Origin: JAWKJY01 sp041393535
GTDB taxonomy: Bacteria > Actinomycetota > Thermoleophilia > Gaiellales > Gaiellaceae
Reading direction: 5' to 3'
NCBI GenBank assembly: GCA_041393535.1
Contig: JAWKJY010000006.1
Span: forward strand, 212,006-276,005
DNA length: 64,000 nucleotides
Made by a program: the position numbers and the translations under genes. The notes under the pieces were generated by a model that was not told where the DNA came from, made no database searches, and was given only the letters and a program-made list of their open reading frames with translations. Shown in pieces: positions 8,684 through 18,259 of the stretch; position 1 is the stretch's first letter, and each line of letters opens with the position of its first letter.

Positions 8684-9697
8684 TCAGGTCCTCCAGGTGG
8701 CCGGCGCGAGCTCGATGTCGGGCGCGGCCGGCGGCTCGGCCGCGGCGACGAGGTCGAAGTGGCCCGTCGTCGACCAGGGCCGGTGAACGGCGTTGACGGG
8801 GACGCGATCTCGAAGTGCGCGGTCGCCGACCAGGGGCCGGTGAAGGCCGCGGCGGCGGGCGGGGGTGGCGGCGGCTCGCCGGGGTCGCCGCCCAGCTCGG
8901 CCGCGACGTCGGCGAACGTGTCGCCCCAGCACCAGCCGTCGTGGTAGACGGTGGTCGTGAACGCCGTCTCGAGGTTGCGGTAGATCCCGAGCGTCGGGTA
9001 GAGCCCGTAGGGGCTGCCGGGCGAGCCGGCCGGGTACTGCAGCGTCGCGATGTTCAGCTGCTCGACGACCTGCGTCCAGGCGCTCGTGCCCTGGCGGCGC
9101 ACCCACTGCCGGTACCAGCCGGTCAGGTCGGTCTTCCAGGAGACGCCGAAGATGTAGTACCACCAGACGCCGAGCTCGAGCGGGTGCAGGACGTGCGCGG
9201 GCAGCTCGCTGGAGTAGGTGGAGCCGGACCAGGCGCCGGCGTTCTGCTTCAGCTCGACGCCGCTGCCGCCGAGCCGCCACTTGAACGGCGCCTGGATCCC
9301 GCCGGGCCCGTGGATCTCGCCGAGGATGAACCAGCCGGACGGCCAGGCGGGCTGGGGCGGGATCAGGGTCGCCCAGCCGAAGTAGCTGGTGCGGCCGGCG
9401 ACGAACGGCGCGTTCTGGGGGGGCGGCGTCGACGCCGGGGTCGCCGGCGAGGAGTCGGCCGAGCAGGCGATCCTCGTAGCAGACGCCGTTGTTGTGGGTG
9501 TAGTGGTCGCCCGGTCGGGCCCGGAAGCGGCCGAAGTTCGTTCCCTGCGCCGCGGTGTAGCCGTCGATCGCGGCGCCGACGGTGAGCTGGTCGGCGAGCG
9601 GGCCGAGGCTCTGCGGCTGGCAGGTGCTGGTGCGGAACTTCCGCTCGTAGTCGGGGAACCCGTTCGGGTCGAAGTTGAAGCGGTCGTGGATCGCCAC
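8684..9697 (-). CDS. Tail-associated polysaccharide-lyase-like protein (frameshifted)
   Basis: The product begins 'MAIHDRFNFDPNGFPDYERK' and contains 'RFRARPGDHYTHNNG', 'SYFGWATLIPPQPAWPSGW', 'GEIHGPGGIQAPFKWRLGG' and 'LETAFTTTVYHDGWCW', which is the jelly-roll pattern of heparin-lyase-I-like polysaccharide lyases (PF14099). A C-terminal tail has two copies of the motif FTGPWS(A/T)T(A/G)HF. Two compensating frame changes occur. One is in a run of seven G at about 9417-9423. The other is at about 8777, where CAGGGCC replaces the CAGGGGCC of the neighbouring repeat. Probable capsule or wall-polysaccharide depolymerase on the tail. Confidence 0.62.
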   Translation of the reverse strand: MAIHDRFNFDPNGFPDYERKFRTSTCQPQSLGPLADQLTVGAAIDGYTAAQGTNFGRFRARPGDHYTHNNGVCYEDRLLGRLLAGDPGVDAAPPERAVRRRPHQLLRLGDPDPAPARLAVRLVHPRRDPRARRDPGAVQVAARRQRRRAEAERRRLVRLHLLQRAARARPAPARARRLVVLHLRRLLEDRPDRLVPAVGAPPGHERLDAGRRAAEHRDAAVPGRLARQPLRALPDARDLPQPRDGVHDHRLPRRLVLGRHVRRRRGRAGRRPRRAAATPARRRGLHRPLVGDRALRDRVPVNAVHRPWSTTGHFDLVAAAEPPAAPDIELAPATWRT

Positions 9698-9706
9698 GCG
9701 AGAGGC

Positions 9707-11541
9707 TCAGGTCTGCTTGACGCGGACGCGCCAGGCGTAGGTGTCGAGGGCGGTCACGGGCGGGCTCGGTGTCCAGCGGACGCGCTTGCCGCGGTCCGGG
9801 ACGGCGAGGCCGCTGGTGGGCAGGCCAGCCCAGACGCCCGGGCTCGACTCGTACTCGACGTCGGTCGGGCCCGACGAGGTGTCCTTCTCGCGCAGGTCGG
9901 TCGTGAAGGCGTCGTCGGTCGCGAGCTGGAAGTGGAAGTGGTAGGGGCGGCCGTCCTCGCCGATCCCGGCGGGGGTCTCGACGACGAGCGGCGCCTGCGC
10001 TTCCAGCTCGGCGGCTTCGGCGGGCGAGGTCTGCGTTGGCCGGTTGACGGCGACCGTGTTCGCGAACGAGCCGGCCGAGACGTTCAGGCTGGTGTCGCGG
10101 TAGAAGACGCCCCAGTAGTAGCGCTGGCCTGCGGTGAGGCCCGCGTCGTCGACCTGGACGGCGCCACCGGGCGAGATCCCTGTCCAGTCGCGGACGAGCG
10201 TCCCGTCGCTCGAGTTCGCCGGGTTGCTGCCGACCTTGCGGACGAGCCGGTAGTCCTGCAGGTCGACGTCGGCCGGGGCGGTGTCGGTCAGCCGGATCGT
10301 GCCGTCGGCCTGCCAGGCGGCCGTGAGGGCGCCGTTGCCGGGCGGGGTGGTGTCGCCGTCGGGGCCGAATGCGATCCCGCCGAACGGGCGCGCGGTCGCG
10401 TCCGCGGTCGCGTAGTCGAGCCGGATCCCGTCCGCGAGGAAGCTGGCGAGCGACGCCTCGTCGTCGACGGTCGACGGGCTGGTGCCGAAGCCGAGCGTCT
10501 TGCTCGAGCTCGTCCGTCGGTTCGTGTCGGTCGGGTTCGAGTTGTCGACGGTCTCCCACCAGGCGTAGCCCTGGCTCGTCCCGTCGGCGCCGCCGATGAC
10601 GAACGCGCCGGTGTTGTCGACGCCCCAGAGCAGGACGCCCGAGGGGCGGCCGGCCAGCCCGGTCGTGTCCTTCGTGCCGGTGCTGGTCTTCGTCGTCTCG
10701 GTGAAGACGTCGGCGAACATGCCCGTGTCGAGCCGCAGCAGCAGGTAGTAGATGTGCTCCTGCGTGCGTGGCGCGTCGCTCTTGTTGACGGTGAGCCCGT
10801 CCGCGTCGAACGAGGAGAGCGTCGCCTGGCCGTCGAGGCTGGCGACGCCGGCCTGCATGATCGTCACGAACGCCGGCTGGTCCTCGATGTTCGAGTTGGC
10901 GGCGGCGCCCGCGTCGTCCTCGGCGAAGGCGGCGCCGAACTCGGTGGTGCCGTCGGTCGCGCCGAAGCCGACGTGGAACACCGACGCTTCGCTGCGGGGA
11001 CGGCCGCGCCGGAGCCGGTGCTGGTGGGGATCGCGATCGCGTGCGTCGGCTGGAAGCCGGCGCCGGTCTCGGCCTCGGTGCCGGTGCCCGTCGAGATGTT
11101 CTTCTTGAGCACCTTGGCATTGAGGAGGCCGTCGCCGCCGACCGCGAGGTAGTGGACGGTGAACGAGGCGGCCGGGGCGTCGGTGACGTTGAGCGTGAAC
11201 TTGCCGGAGTCGGCACCGGTCCCGAACGACGTGAAGGCGGCCTCGGCGTCGAGGGTGGGTGTGCCGTTGGAGAGCAGCGAGATCGCCTGCTCGGCGAGGC
11301 GGCGGCCGACGTTCGCGGGCGTGACGGCGTCGTCGCTTGCCCAGGCGAGGCAGACCTGCTCGGTGCCGGTGCCGGTGAGGAAGGAGTGGAAGCCACGGTT
11401 GTGCGCCTGGAAGCCCTCGACGGTGCCGGGGGCGCCCCAGAGGATCAGCAGCTTGACGTCGGCGCCGAGGCCGGTCGCGACCTCGAGCGCGCCGGTCGCG
11501 GCGGGAACGGTGAAGGTGCCCTTCTTGACCTTGATCGCCAC
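9707..11541 (-). CDS. Tail fibre / structural protein with FnIII-like domains (frameshifted)
   Basis: The gene starts at ATG 11541 ('MAIKVKKGTFTVPA') and ends at 9707. It is about 611 aa if read through one indel near 10990, between 'PTSTGSGAAVPA' and 'VFHVGFGATDG'. The N-terminal half is a beta-rich structural domain. The second half has fibronectin-III-like features: 'DYRLVRKVGSNPANSSDG', 'GQRYYWGVFYRDTSLNVSAG' and the final 'WTPSPPVTALDTYAWRVRV'. Such proteins decorate tail tips and mediate surface contact. It lies between the tail collar protein and the lyase-like protein. Confidence 0.65.
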
Positions 11542-11544
11542 GGG

Positions 11545-12534
11545 TCAGGCCCTCGTCACGCGCAGGTGCGGGAAGGTGTTGAAGGCGCCGCGCGGGTTCT
11601 GGAGGATGAACTGCTCGGACGGGGTGCCGCCGATCCCGAACACAGTCCAGCCGCCGACCTTGATCACGTGGGCTCCGGCGGCGAGCGTCAGCTTCCGCTT
11701 GCCCGCCCAGGTGTAGATGCCGCCGTCGAGCGTGACGGCGTGGATCAGGCCCTGCGAGCTGCCGTTGTCGTAGACGGCGATCTGGGCGTTCGCGGTCGCC
11801 GTGTTGATCTCGAAGACGCCGTAGAACTCGACCCAGACGTCGGTCGCGGCGGGAAGCGTGAACGACGGGCAGACGAGCAGGTCGGTCGGTGCAGCCTCCG
11901 AGGTGGACGTGACGGTGATGTCGCCGGCACCGCCGGCCGGCGCGACGTAGGCGAGCTCGGCGCCGCGCAGGGTCGCGGCGCCGCCGATGAGCGCGCGCGC
12001 CCGCACGGTCGTGTCGATCTTCGCGTCGGTGATCGACGTCGCGGCCGCGTCGATCAGGACGTTGGCGAGCAGCAGCGAGTTGGCGGGGACGGCGGCGGCG
12101 CCGTTCAGGTTCGTGAGCGTCGCCCCGGAGGTGGCGACGCCGCCGACGACCTTGAACCGGCCGCGGTAGAGCCCGGACGCGTCGACGTTGGAGTCCTTCA
12201 GCTCGAGCACGACCCGGTCGATCCGCGGCAGCGACCCGTCGGCTGCCGCGAACGTCGCCGACCAGTCGGCGCCGGCAGCACCGGGGGTGCCGCTGTTGGA
12301 GGCGGCGGTGTTGCGCTGCAGCCGCTTGCCGCCGTAGGGGGTGTCGAAGTCGATGACGGCGGTGCCGGCGGCGACGTCGACGCTCATGTTGGCGCCGGCC
12401 GCTCGCTGCGAGACGGCGAGGTCGCCGCTGCCGATCACGCCTTCGCTGAGGAGCGCGTCGAGCAGCCGGTAGTCGTACTCGGCGCCGAAGCTGATGTCGG
12501 CCTTCTGGATCGGGAACGGGTCGAGCAGTGCCAC
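11545..12534 (-). CDS. Minor tail / tail fibre protein
   Basis: This 329-aa protein starts 'MALLDPFPIQKADISFGAEY'. The first part, 'SVDVAAGTAVIDFDTPYGG' and 'RIDRVVLELKDSNVDASG', matches the N-terminal domain of many siphovirus upper-baseplate or fibre proteins downstream of Dit. The second part is beta-rich and Thr/Ala-rich. It follows Dit by 13 bases in the same operon and probably anchors the fibre proteins that come next. Confidence 0.65.
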   Translation of the reverse strand: MALLDPFPIQKADISFGAEYDYRLLDALLSEGVIGSGDLAVSQRAAGANMSVDVAAGTAVIDFDTPYGGKRLQRNTAASNSGTPGAAGADWSATFAAADGSLPRIDRVVLELKDSNVDASGLYRGRFKVVGGVATSGATLTNLNGAAAVPANSLLLANVLIDAAATSITDAKIDTTVRARALIGGAATLRGAELAYVAPAGGAGDITVTSTSEAAPTDLLVCPSFTLPAATDVWVEFYGVFEINTATANAQIAVYDNGSSQGLIHAVTLDGGIYTWAGKRKLTLAAGAHVIKVGGWTVFGIGGTPSEQFILQNPRGAFNTFPHLRVTRA

Positions 12535-12547
12535 GGTGGTCTCCTGT

Positions 12548-13426
12548 CTAGATCCAGGCGTCGCGCCAGGAGAGGCGCGCGAGCGCGGACGGGTCGAACG
12601 AGCTGGCCTGCAGCCGGACGACGTTCTCGCCGGCCGCGGCGGCGGGGGCGGCCTCGAGCGGCCAGAACTCGGAGACGTTCGGGTCGAGGTGGCGGAGCAG
12701 GTTCGCGTCCGGCGACCCGTTCAGGCGGACGGTCCCGGCGAGCATGTCGACCTCGACGTAGTCGCCCGTGTCGATCGTGAGCCCCGGCAGCGACAGCACC
12801 TTCCCGGTCGTCGCGTTGCGGATCGACGGAGCGACGAGGAGCCCGTAGAGGCGGATCGTCGGGAACGTCGCGACGCGGCCGCCGTTCGTGACCGTGACGA
12901 TCCCGCCCGCGTTGAGGTCGCCGTAGCTGTACGGGTACGCGTACGGGTAGCCGAAGATGCCGCCCGAGCCGGCCTCGAGCGCGCTCGTGTCGGCGCTCTG
13001 CTGCGTCTGCGCGTAGACGCGCGGGTCGGCGGCGCGGAGGGTGAGCTGGTAGCTGAGCGGCAGCCCGGTCTCCTCGACGGCCGGGTCGGTGACGCCGGCG
13101 ACGCGGACGCGCATCTGCACCGGCGTGCCGCCCGTGCGCTGCCAGGCGAGCGTCGCCGGCGTGTCGAGCATCCGCTCGAGCTGGGCGGCGAGCTCGTCGA
13201 ACTCGGCCCAGGCCGCCTCGACGGTCGCGCCCCAGATCTCGCCCTCGATCGTCGGCAGCTTCGCCGGCAGGTACTGGCGGGCCGGCTCGATCGCGCCGTG
13301 CTGCTGCGACCTGTCGGGTGCGTCGCCGCGCACGCCGGGGATCCCGTAGAGGCCGAGGGCGCGCACGATCGAGCGGGTGCTCGTCTCGTGCAGCCGGACG
13401 CCGCCGAGGTCGAGGTACTCCAGCAT
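12548..13426 (-). CDS. Distal tail protein (Dit-like)
   Basis: This 292-aa protein starts with ATG 13426, four bases after the tape measure stop, which is the standard place for Dit. The N-terminal beta domain opens 'MLEYLDLGGVRLHE' and includes 'LPTIEGEIWGATVEAAWAEF'. 'GGRVATFPTIRLYGLL' and 'DYVEVDMLAGTVRLNG' match the siphovirus-type tail component family (PF05709-like). It forms the hexameric ring at the tail end that carries hub and fibres. Confidence 0.75.
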   Translation of the reverse strand: MLEYLDLGGVRLHETSTRSIVRALGLYGIPGVRGDAPDRSQQHGAIEPARQYLPAKLPTIEGEIWGATVEAAWAEFDELAAQLERMLDTPATLAWQRTGGTPVQMRVRVAGVTDPAVEETGLPLSYQLTLRAADPRVYAQTQQSADTSALEAGSGGIFGYPYAYPYSYGDLNAGGIVTVTNGGRVATFPTIRLYGLLVAPSIRNATTGKVLSLPGLTIDTGDYVEVDMLAGTVRLNGSPDANLLRHLDPNVSEFWPLEAAPAAAAGENVVRLQASSFDPSALARLSWRDAWI

Positions 13427-13430
13427 GGGG

Positions 13431-15384
13431 CTACCGGAGGGCGGTGCGGAGGTTCCAGGTGGTGGCGCGGGCGAGCGCGGCTGGGTCGCGGCCGATCGCG
13501 CCGTCGGCGTAGATGTGCTGGACGACGCTGACCGGGCCGGGGCCGGTGCCGTTCGGCCAGACGCGGGCGCCGCGCGGCAGCTCGACGAGCTCGGGGCCGC
13601 GCTCGCCGACGATCGCGAGGCCTCCCCGGAAGCTCGGGGTGCCGTCGGCGAGCAGCGGGATGTCCGGGAGCGAGATGCCGGGCACGCCGAAGTTGATGTC
13701 CGGTACCGGGCCGGGCAGCGGGATGTGCACCTTGAAGCCGGGGATGCCGATCTTGTTCCAGGCGCCGATCACCGCGTTGATCGGTGCCTTCACCCAGCCG
13801 GCGAGCTTCGCCCGAGCGCGGCGAGGCCGTCGCCGATCCCGTCGAGCAGCTTGCCGCCGAGCCGCTTGGCGGCGTCGAAGACGTCGGTCGCGAACGACGC
13901 GATCTTCTCGGGGATGTCGGCGATGAAGTCGCCGACCTTGCCGACGACGCCGGTGACGCCGTCGACGACGCCGTCCTTGAGCTTCGTGCCGAGGCTCTTG
14001 GCGGCCGAGAAGATGCGGTCGAAGAAGCCGGTGATCGCGTCGCGCACGTCGCCGAGCACGCCAGAGACCAGCGTCACGAGCGCGTCGATGCCGGCCTTCA
14101 GGCCCTCCCACACCTTCCGGCCGAGCGTCTCAGCGACCGACCGGAACGTGGCCCAGGCGGTCGTGATGATCGTCTTGATCTGGTCGAGGACGGCCGAGGC
14201 GACCTGCTTGATGCCGTTCCAGGCCTCGCCCCAGTCGCCGCGGATCAGCGCGCTGATCGTCTTGACGATCCCGCGGATGACGTCGAGGGCGTTCTCGATG
14301 GTCGTCTTGATGAACGCCCAGGCGCGGGAGGCGACGTTCTTGATCTGGTCGCCCCAGCGCTCCCAGATGCCCTTGACGACGTCGACGAACGTCTGGATCA
14401 CGGTGCGGACGGTGTCGAGCACGGTCGAGACGGCCTGCTTGATCTGGTCCCAGTGCTCGCGGGTCTTCTCGACGAGCCACTGGCCTGCGTCGATCGCCGC
14501 CTGCAGGGCCGGCTTGAGCACGGTCTCGATCACGGTGCCGATCGCGACGAACACGACCTCGAGCACCTGTTCGATCTGCGGCCAGTGGTCGCTGACCCAG
14601 GCGACGAGGACTCGAAGATCGGCAGGACGCGCGCGGCGACCTTCTCGGCGACCTCTTCGAGGCGTGCCTTGAGGATCTGCAGGCGGCCGCCGAGCGTCTC
14701 GCCGGCAGCCTGCGCGGATCCGCCGAACTCCTTGGTCAGCTCGGCCAGGATCAGCTTCTGCGCGCCCATCGTGTTGCCGGCCTCGACGAGCGCCTTGATC
14801 TGGTCGCGCTGCGCCTGGGTGAAGGAGACGCCGACGCGCTGCAGCGCGGTGACGCCCTTGATCGGGTCGTTCAGGGCCTTGCCGAGCTGGATCGCGCTGC
14901 TCTTCGTGTCCTGGCCCAGGGCCACGGACATGTCGGCCATGATCTTGGTCGTCTGCGTGAAGACGTCGTTGCCGGCGCCCGCCTCGTTCTTGATGTTCGT
15001 GAACGTCAGCAGCAGGTTCTGGCCGGCCTGGACGGCGAGGTCGTCGAGGCCGCTCATCTTCTCGATCGAGTCGGCGAGCTCCTCGATCTGCTGCTGCGTG
15101 ACGCCGGCGGCGCCGCCGGTCGACTTCAGCACGGCGGCGGTCTGCGCGGAGGCCTTCTCGTGCTCGATCAGCGAGTCGACGCCGACCTTGACGACGCCGG
15201 CGAAGGCGGCGCCGAGCGCGAGCCCGGCCACGCCGGCGGCCTTGCCGACGGTCGCGAGGCCGTGCCCGACCTTGCCGGTGAGCCGGCCCGCGAACGTGTC
15301 GGCGTCCTTCGCGGCCCGGCCGAACGAGCGCGACAGGTCGCGCTCGTCTCCGACGATCTCGATCTCGATCCGGCGGCTGGCCAT
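13431..15384 (-). CDS. Tail tape measure protein (two frameshifts)
   Basis: ATG at 15384 opens 'MASRRIEIEIVGDERDLSRS', the usual start of phage tape measures. Long amphipathic helices, a hydrophobic segment ('GVAGLALGAAFAGVVKVG') and a helical repeat region rich in 'W...IK' follow. The C-terminus 'PELVELPRGARVW' is typical. The frame changes near 14609 and near 13810, and reading through gives about 651 aa. That is short for the family and predicts a tail of roughly 100 nm. It lies between the chaperones and Dit. Both breaks look like one-base losses, and a phage could not tolerate them if real. Confidence 0.85.
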
Positions 15385-15405
15385 GCTGGCGGCGTGTGGG
15401 GCGGG

Positions 15406-15528
15406 TCAGCGCTTCGCGGCGGCGCGGGCGCTGTCGAGCTCGTCGAGGTAGCGGACGATCGCGTTCCACTGCTCGACGCGGAGGTCGGAGAGGTCGCGCG
15501 GGCTGAGGCCGAGCTCGACGCCGATCAC
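15406..15528 (-). CDS. Small tail assembly chaperone-like protein
   Basis: GTG at 15528 overlaps the stop of the preceding gene as GTGA. The 40-aa product is Leu- and Arg-rich with 'LSPRDLSDLRVEQWNAIVRY' and ends before the tape measure. Many siphoviruses have two chaperones here, the second often made by frameshifting. In this phage the second seems to be a separate coupled gene. Confidence 0.6.
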   Translation of the reverse strand: MIGVELGLSPRDLSDLRVEQWNAIVRYLDELDSARAAAKR

Positions 15529-15875
15529 TGGGGTCCAGAGCTTGCGGGGGTCGTCGCCGGGTCGGAAGGTTCGGCGACGTCGCCGGCCGGGGGGCCGGGC
15601 TCGTCCTCCTGGTCGTCCTCGCCGCCGGCGGCCTCGACGTCGACGGCGCGGACGCCGGTCAGGTCGGCGAGCGTCACGGCCGGGTGGGTGCGCTTGATCG
15701 CGACGAGCGCGACGGCGAGCACGGCCTTGATCCGTCGCTCCGCGAGCGCCTGCCCGACCTGCGAGAACGGCAGCCCGGTCACGTCCTCGATCAGCGAGGC
15801 CTCGCCGAGCGTGACGTCGGTCAGGTCGGGGATCTCGACGTCGTAGCTGCCGACGCGGATGCGCGGTCGCGCCAT
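15525..15875 (-). CDS. Tail assembly chaperone
   Basis: This 116-aa protein has a good ribosome binding site (GGGAGGTTGAAG) before ATG 15875. It reads 'VEIPDLTDVTLGEASLIED', then a helical segment, and ends in an acidic Pro-rich tail. Size, acidic tail and position between tail tube and tape measure fit the tail assembly chaperone that holds the tape measure before tail polymerisation. Confidence 0.68.
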   Translation of the reverse strand: MARPRIRVGSYDVEIPDLTDVTLGEASLIEDVTGLPFSQVGQALAERRIKAVLAVALVAIKRTHPAVTLADLTGVRAVDVEAAGGEDDQEDEPGPPAGDVAEPSDPATTPASSGPQ

Positions 15876-15877
15876 CT

Positions 15878-16262
15878 TCAACCTCCCAGGCCGGAGCGGG
15901 TGAGGACGCGCTCGATCGCGTCCTGGATGCCGCGCTCGACGTCGCCGCGGCGACGGTCGAGCGCGGGCAGCAGGACGGCCGGTCGCGCGCGTACTCGTAG
16001 ATGCGGGGGTACGGGTAGCCCTTCGCTTCGCGGTCGAGCGGACGAAGACGCGGCGGCCGCGCAGCGCGACGCGGATGCCGCCGATCAGGGCGCCGGAGTC
16101 GCGCAGGCCCTTGTCGGCCGCGATCGAGCGGGCGTCGTCGGCGACGAGCTCGCCGAGCTGGCGCAGCTCGTCGCGGAACTCGCCGCGCAGCTCGCTGCTG
16201 GCGCGGGAGAAGCCGCGCACCGTCTGGCGGAGCCCGTGAACCCTGACGGTGCTGGTCGCCAT
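15878..16262 (-). CDS. HK97 gp10-like protein (frameshifted)
   Basis: The ATG overlaps the stop of the tail tube gene (TGATG). The N-terminal part, 'VRVHGLRQTVRGFSRAS' then 'QLGELVADDARSIAADK', matches HK97 gp10-like head-tail or tail completion proteins. After 'RRVFVRSTAKR' the sequence makes sense only in other frames: 'YPYPRIYEYARD', then 'VLLPALDRRRGDVERGI' up to the stop at 15878. Two indels in about 40 bases (15985-16025) are implied. Confidence 0.62.
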
Positions 16263-17542
16263 CAGGCGGCGGTGTCGGTGGTGCGGTAGACGACGGTGAG
16301 CGGCTGCTGCGAGCCGTCCCAGAGCGCCCGGAACGAGAGCTTCTGGGTGAGCACGTCGGCGCCGTCGACGTTCGGGGTGTCGCCGTCGAAGCGGCAGACG
16401 GGCGCGCTGAGCTGCAGCTGGTTGAAGAAGCCCGACTCGATCTGCGAGCCCTGCGCGGTCAGGACGATCGCGGCGTGCGTCCCGTTCACGAACCGCTGGT
16501 AGGGCACGAGCGAGTCGAAGTCGGCCTCGATCTCGCCGGTGATCTCCCACTTGCCGGCGAGGATCGGCTGCTTCTTCCGCGAGCTCTGCCGGACGAAGTA
16601 GCGGTCGGTCTTCAGCGGCGCCTGCCCCTTCAGCTTGAACGAGCGGACGTCGTAGTTGGCGCCGGCGAGCTGGAACAGGCCGCCGGTGTAGTAGAGGAGC
16701 TCGAACCCGGACGCGAACGACGGCGTGCCGAGCGACTGCGCGAGATCCTCGTCCATCCCGTCGACGTTCATGGTCAGCATCAGCAGCCCGTCGACGGCGA
16801 GCGAGAACTCGAACTCGACGACCTTGCAGCCGACGTAGGAGAACGGCCGCACGTTGCCGGCGGAGCCGGTCGCGTCCGGGCGCCCGACCTGGCAGGTGAA
16901 CGACCGGTTGACGCCGTCGCCGAGCGTCAGCGTGTGGTCGCGCGTGTTCGTGCCGCCGGCGGGGGTCGTGATCACCGGTGCCTTGCCCATGCAGTGCGCG
17001 AGCAGCTTCGAGAAGCCCTTGCTGGCGACCTCGAACTCGAGCGACCCGGAGATCCCCTTCCGGTTCTCGCGCCAGCGGTCGGAGCGGTCGACGATCCCGG
17101 TCGTGAGCGACTGCGACTGGATCCTGGGCGCGTCGAGCTTCAGGCCCTCCTTGACGAACTCGAGCCAGCGATCCGGGGCGACGTAGTCGCCGTACCCCTT
17201 CCCCGCGGTCTGCGTCGCCACGGTCAGCCCGGTGATGTCGGACTGGACGACCAGGGCGGCGACGTTGCGGCCGGCGACGAGCGGCCCGGAGAAGGTGATG
17301 TCGATCGCGGTCGGCAGCGCGCCGCCGGTCGCGCTGACGCCGCCCGTGCCGATGTTCGGGAGCGCCTCGAGAGCCGCCTGCACCGCCGCAGCGGTCGCGT
17401 TCGTGGCGAGCGCCGCGGTCGTTGCGCCCTCGAAGGTCAGCGTGAACGCGCCGGAGGGCGTCCCGGAGATCCGCTGCACCTCGTTCGTGTAGGCCTCGTC
17501 GGCGATCCCGAGCTGGGCGCCGAGGCCGCTGGCGATTCCCAT
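16262..17542 (-). CDS. Major tail tube protein
   Basis: This 426-aa protein resembles siphovirus major tail proteins (PF18906-like). It opens 'MGIASGLGAQLGIADEAYTN', then has 'RWRENRKGISGSLEFEV', 'GFSKLLAHCMGKAPV', 'FSYVGCKVVEFEFSLAVDG' and 'KKQPILAGKWEITGEIEADF'. Residues 20-110 look like an inserted beta domain that may project from the tube. It polymerises into the tail tube. It sits between connector genes and the chaperones. Confidence 0.82.
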   Translation of the reverse strand: MGIASGLGAQLGIADEAYTNEVQRISGTPSGAFTLTFEGATTAALATNATAAAVQAALEALPNIGTGGVSATGGALPTAIDITFSGPLVAGRNVAALVVQSDITGLTVATQTAGKGYGDYVAPDRWLEFVKEGLKLDAPRIQSQSLTTGIVDRSDRWRENRKGISGSLEFEVASKGFSKLLAHCMGKAPVITTPAGGTNTRDHTLTLGDGVNRSFTCQVGRPDATGSAGNVRPFSYVGCKVVEFEFSLAVDGLLMLTMNVDGMDEDLAQSLGTPSFASGFELLYYTGGLFQLAGANYDVRSFKLKGQAPLKTDRYFVRQSSRKKQPILAGKWEITGEIEADFDSLVPYQRFVNGTHAAIVLTAQGSQIESGFFNQLQLSAPVCRFDGDTPNVDGADVLTQKLSFRALWDGSQQPLTVVYRTTDTAA

Positions 17543-17545
17543 CGC

Positions 17546-17797
17546 TCAGGCTCCTTCGGTCGTGGTCGAGCCGTCGTCGCCGCGGCGCGGCCGCCGCGGC
17601 TTCGACCGGGGTTCCGGTTCGACGAGCGCCCAGTTGGCGGGCTGCTCGAGCAGCCGCTCGGCGAACGCGGCCGGGACTGCGAGCTCGCCGCCGCGCTCGA
17701 CGTGCGCGGGCACGGGCTCGAGCAGCGGGTCGAGCTCGACGTACAGGTCGACGGCGTCGTGCGGACCGACGTAGCGGACGCGGACGGTCTTCGGCAT
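17546..17797 (-). CDS. Small phage protein of unknown function
   Basis: This 83-aa protein starts at ATG 17797. 'VRVRYVGPHDAVDLYVE' and 'RGGELAVPAAFAERLLEQPA' resemble short proteins encoded between tail completion and tail tube genes in actinophages. The C-terminus is basic then acidic (RSKPRRPRRGDDGS). No enzymatic motif is visible. Confidence 0.6.
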   Translation of the reverse strand: MPKTVRVRYVGPHDAVDLYVELDPLLEPVPAHVERGGELAVPAAFAERLLEQPANWALVEPEPRSKPRRPRRGDDGSTTTEGA

Positions 17798-17823
17798 GAG
17801 AGGTGTCTCCTCGGGGCTGGCGG

Positions 17824-18258
17824 TCAGATGCGGGCGCGGCAGGTGACGGTGACGACCAGCGACGCGACGCGCTGCTCGGCGTTCGCGTCCTCGGCGAGCC
17901 GGAACGGGCCGCCGATCTGGGCGATGAAGTCGGCGGCGACGCCGACGGTCGGGTCGGAGCGGAGCTCGTTCTCGAGCTCGGCCGCGAGCGCGTAGGCGCG
18001 CTCCGTCGCCGCCTCCTGGTCGTCGAGCGTCGAGCGGACGACGCGGACGAGGACTTCCAGCCGGAACGTCTCGCTGCGGCGCTGCCTGCCGAGCGCGGCG
18101 GGCTCCTGCTCGCCCTCGACGTCGGCGAGCCAGATCCACTCCGGCTCCGGCATCGGGAACGGGGCACCGTAGGACACCTGGACGCCGGCGAGGCCCACGC
18201 GGGCCTGCAGGCGCGCCTGCAGGTTCGCCTTCAGCGTGGGGACGGTCGACGTCGCCAT
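17824..18258 (-). CDS. Tail terminator / completion protein
   Basis: This 144-aa protein begins 'MATSTVPTLKANLQARL', contains 'FPMPEPEWIWLADVEGEQ' and 'SETFRLEVLVRVVRST', and ends in beta strands 'ASLVVTVTCRAR'. The size, alpha-beta pattern and place after the connector fit a tail terminator such as lambda gpU or SPP1 gp17. Family assignment comes mainly from position. Confidence 0.6.
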   Translation of the reverse strand: MATSTVPTLKANLQARLQARVGLAGVQVSYGAPFPMPEPEWIWLADVEGEQEPAALGRQRRSETFRLEVLVRVVRSTLDDQEAATERAYALAAELENELRSDPTVGVAADFIAQIGGPFRLAEDANAEQRVASLVVTVTCRARI

Positions 18259-18259
18259 G

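Noticed and set aside
13431..15384. Tape measure as a true pseudogene in a dead prophage
   Set aside because: Both breaks are single-base and all three segments keep perfect coding character, while many unrelated genes across the window show the same kind of break. Read error is more likely than selective decay.
15406..15875. Programmed -1 frameshift between tail assembly chaperones
   Set aside because: No slippery heptamer was seen at the junction. The second protein has its own GTG overlapping the first stop, which is enough to explain its expression.
16475..17995. 506-codon plus-strand open frame over the tail tube region
   Set aside because: Antisense to the well-supported major tail protein. 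Composition is typical of GC-rich shadow frames, and no family is recognisable.
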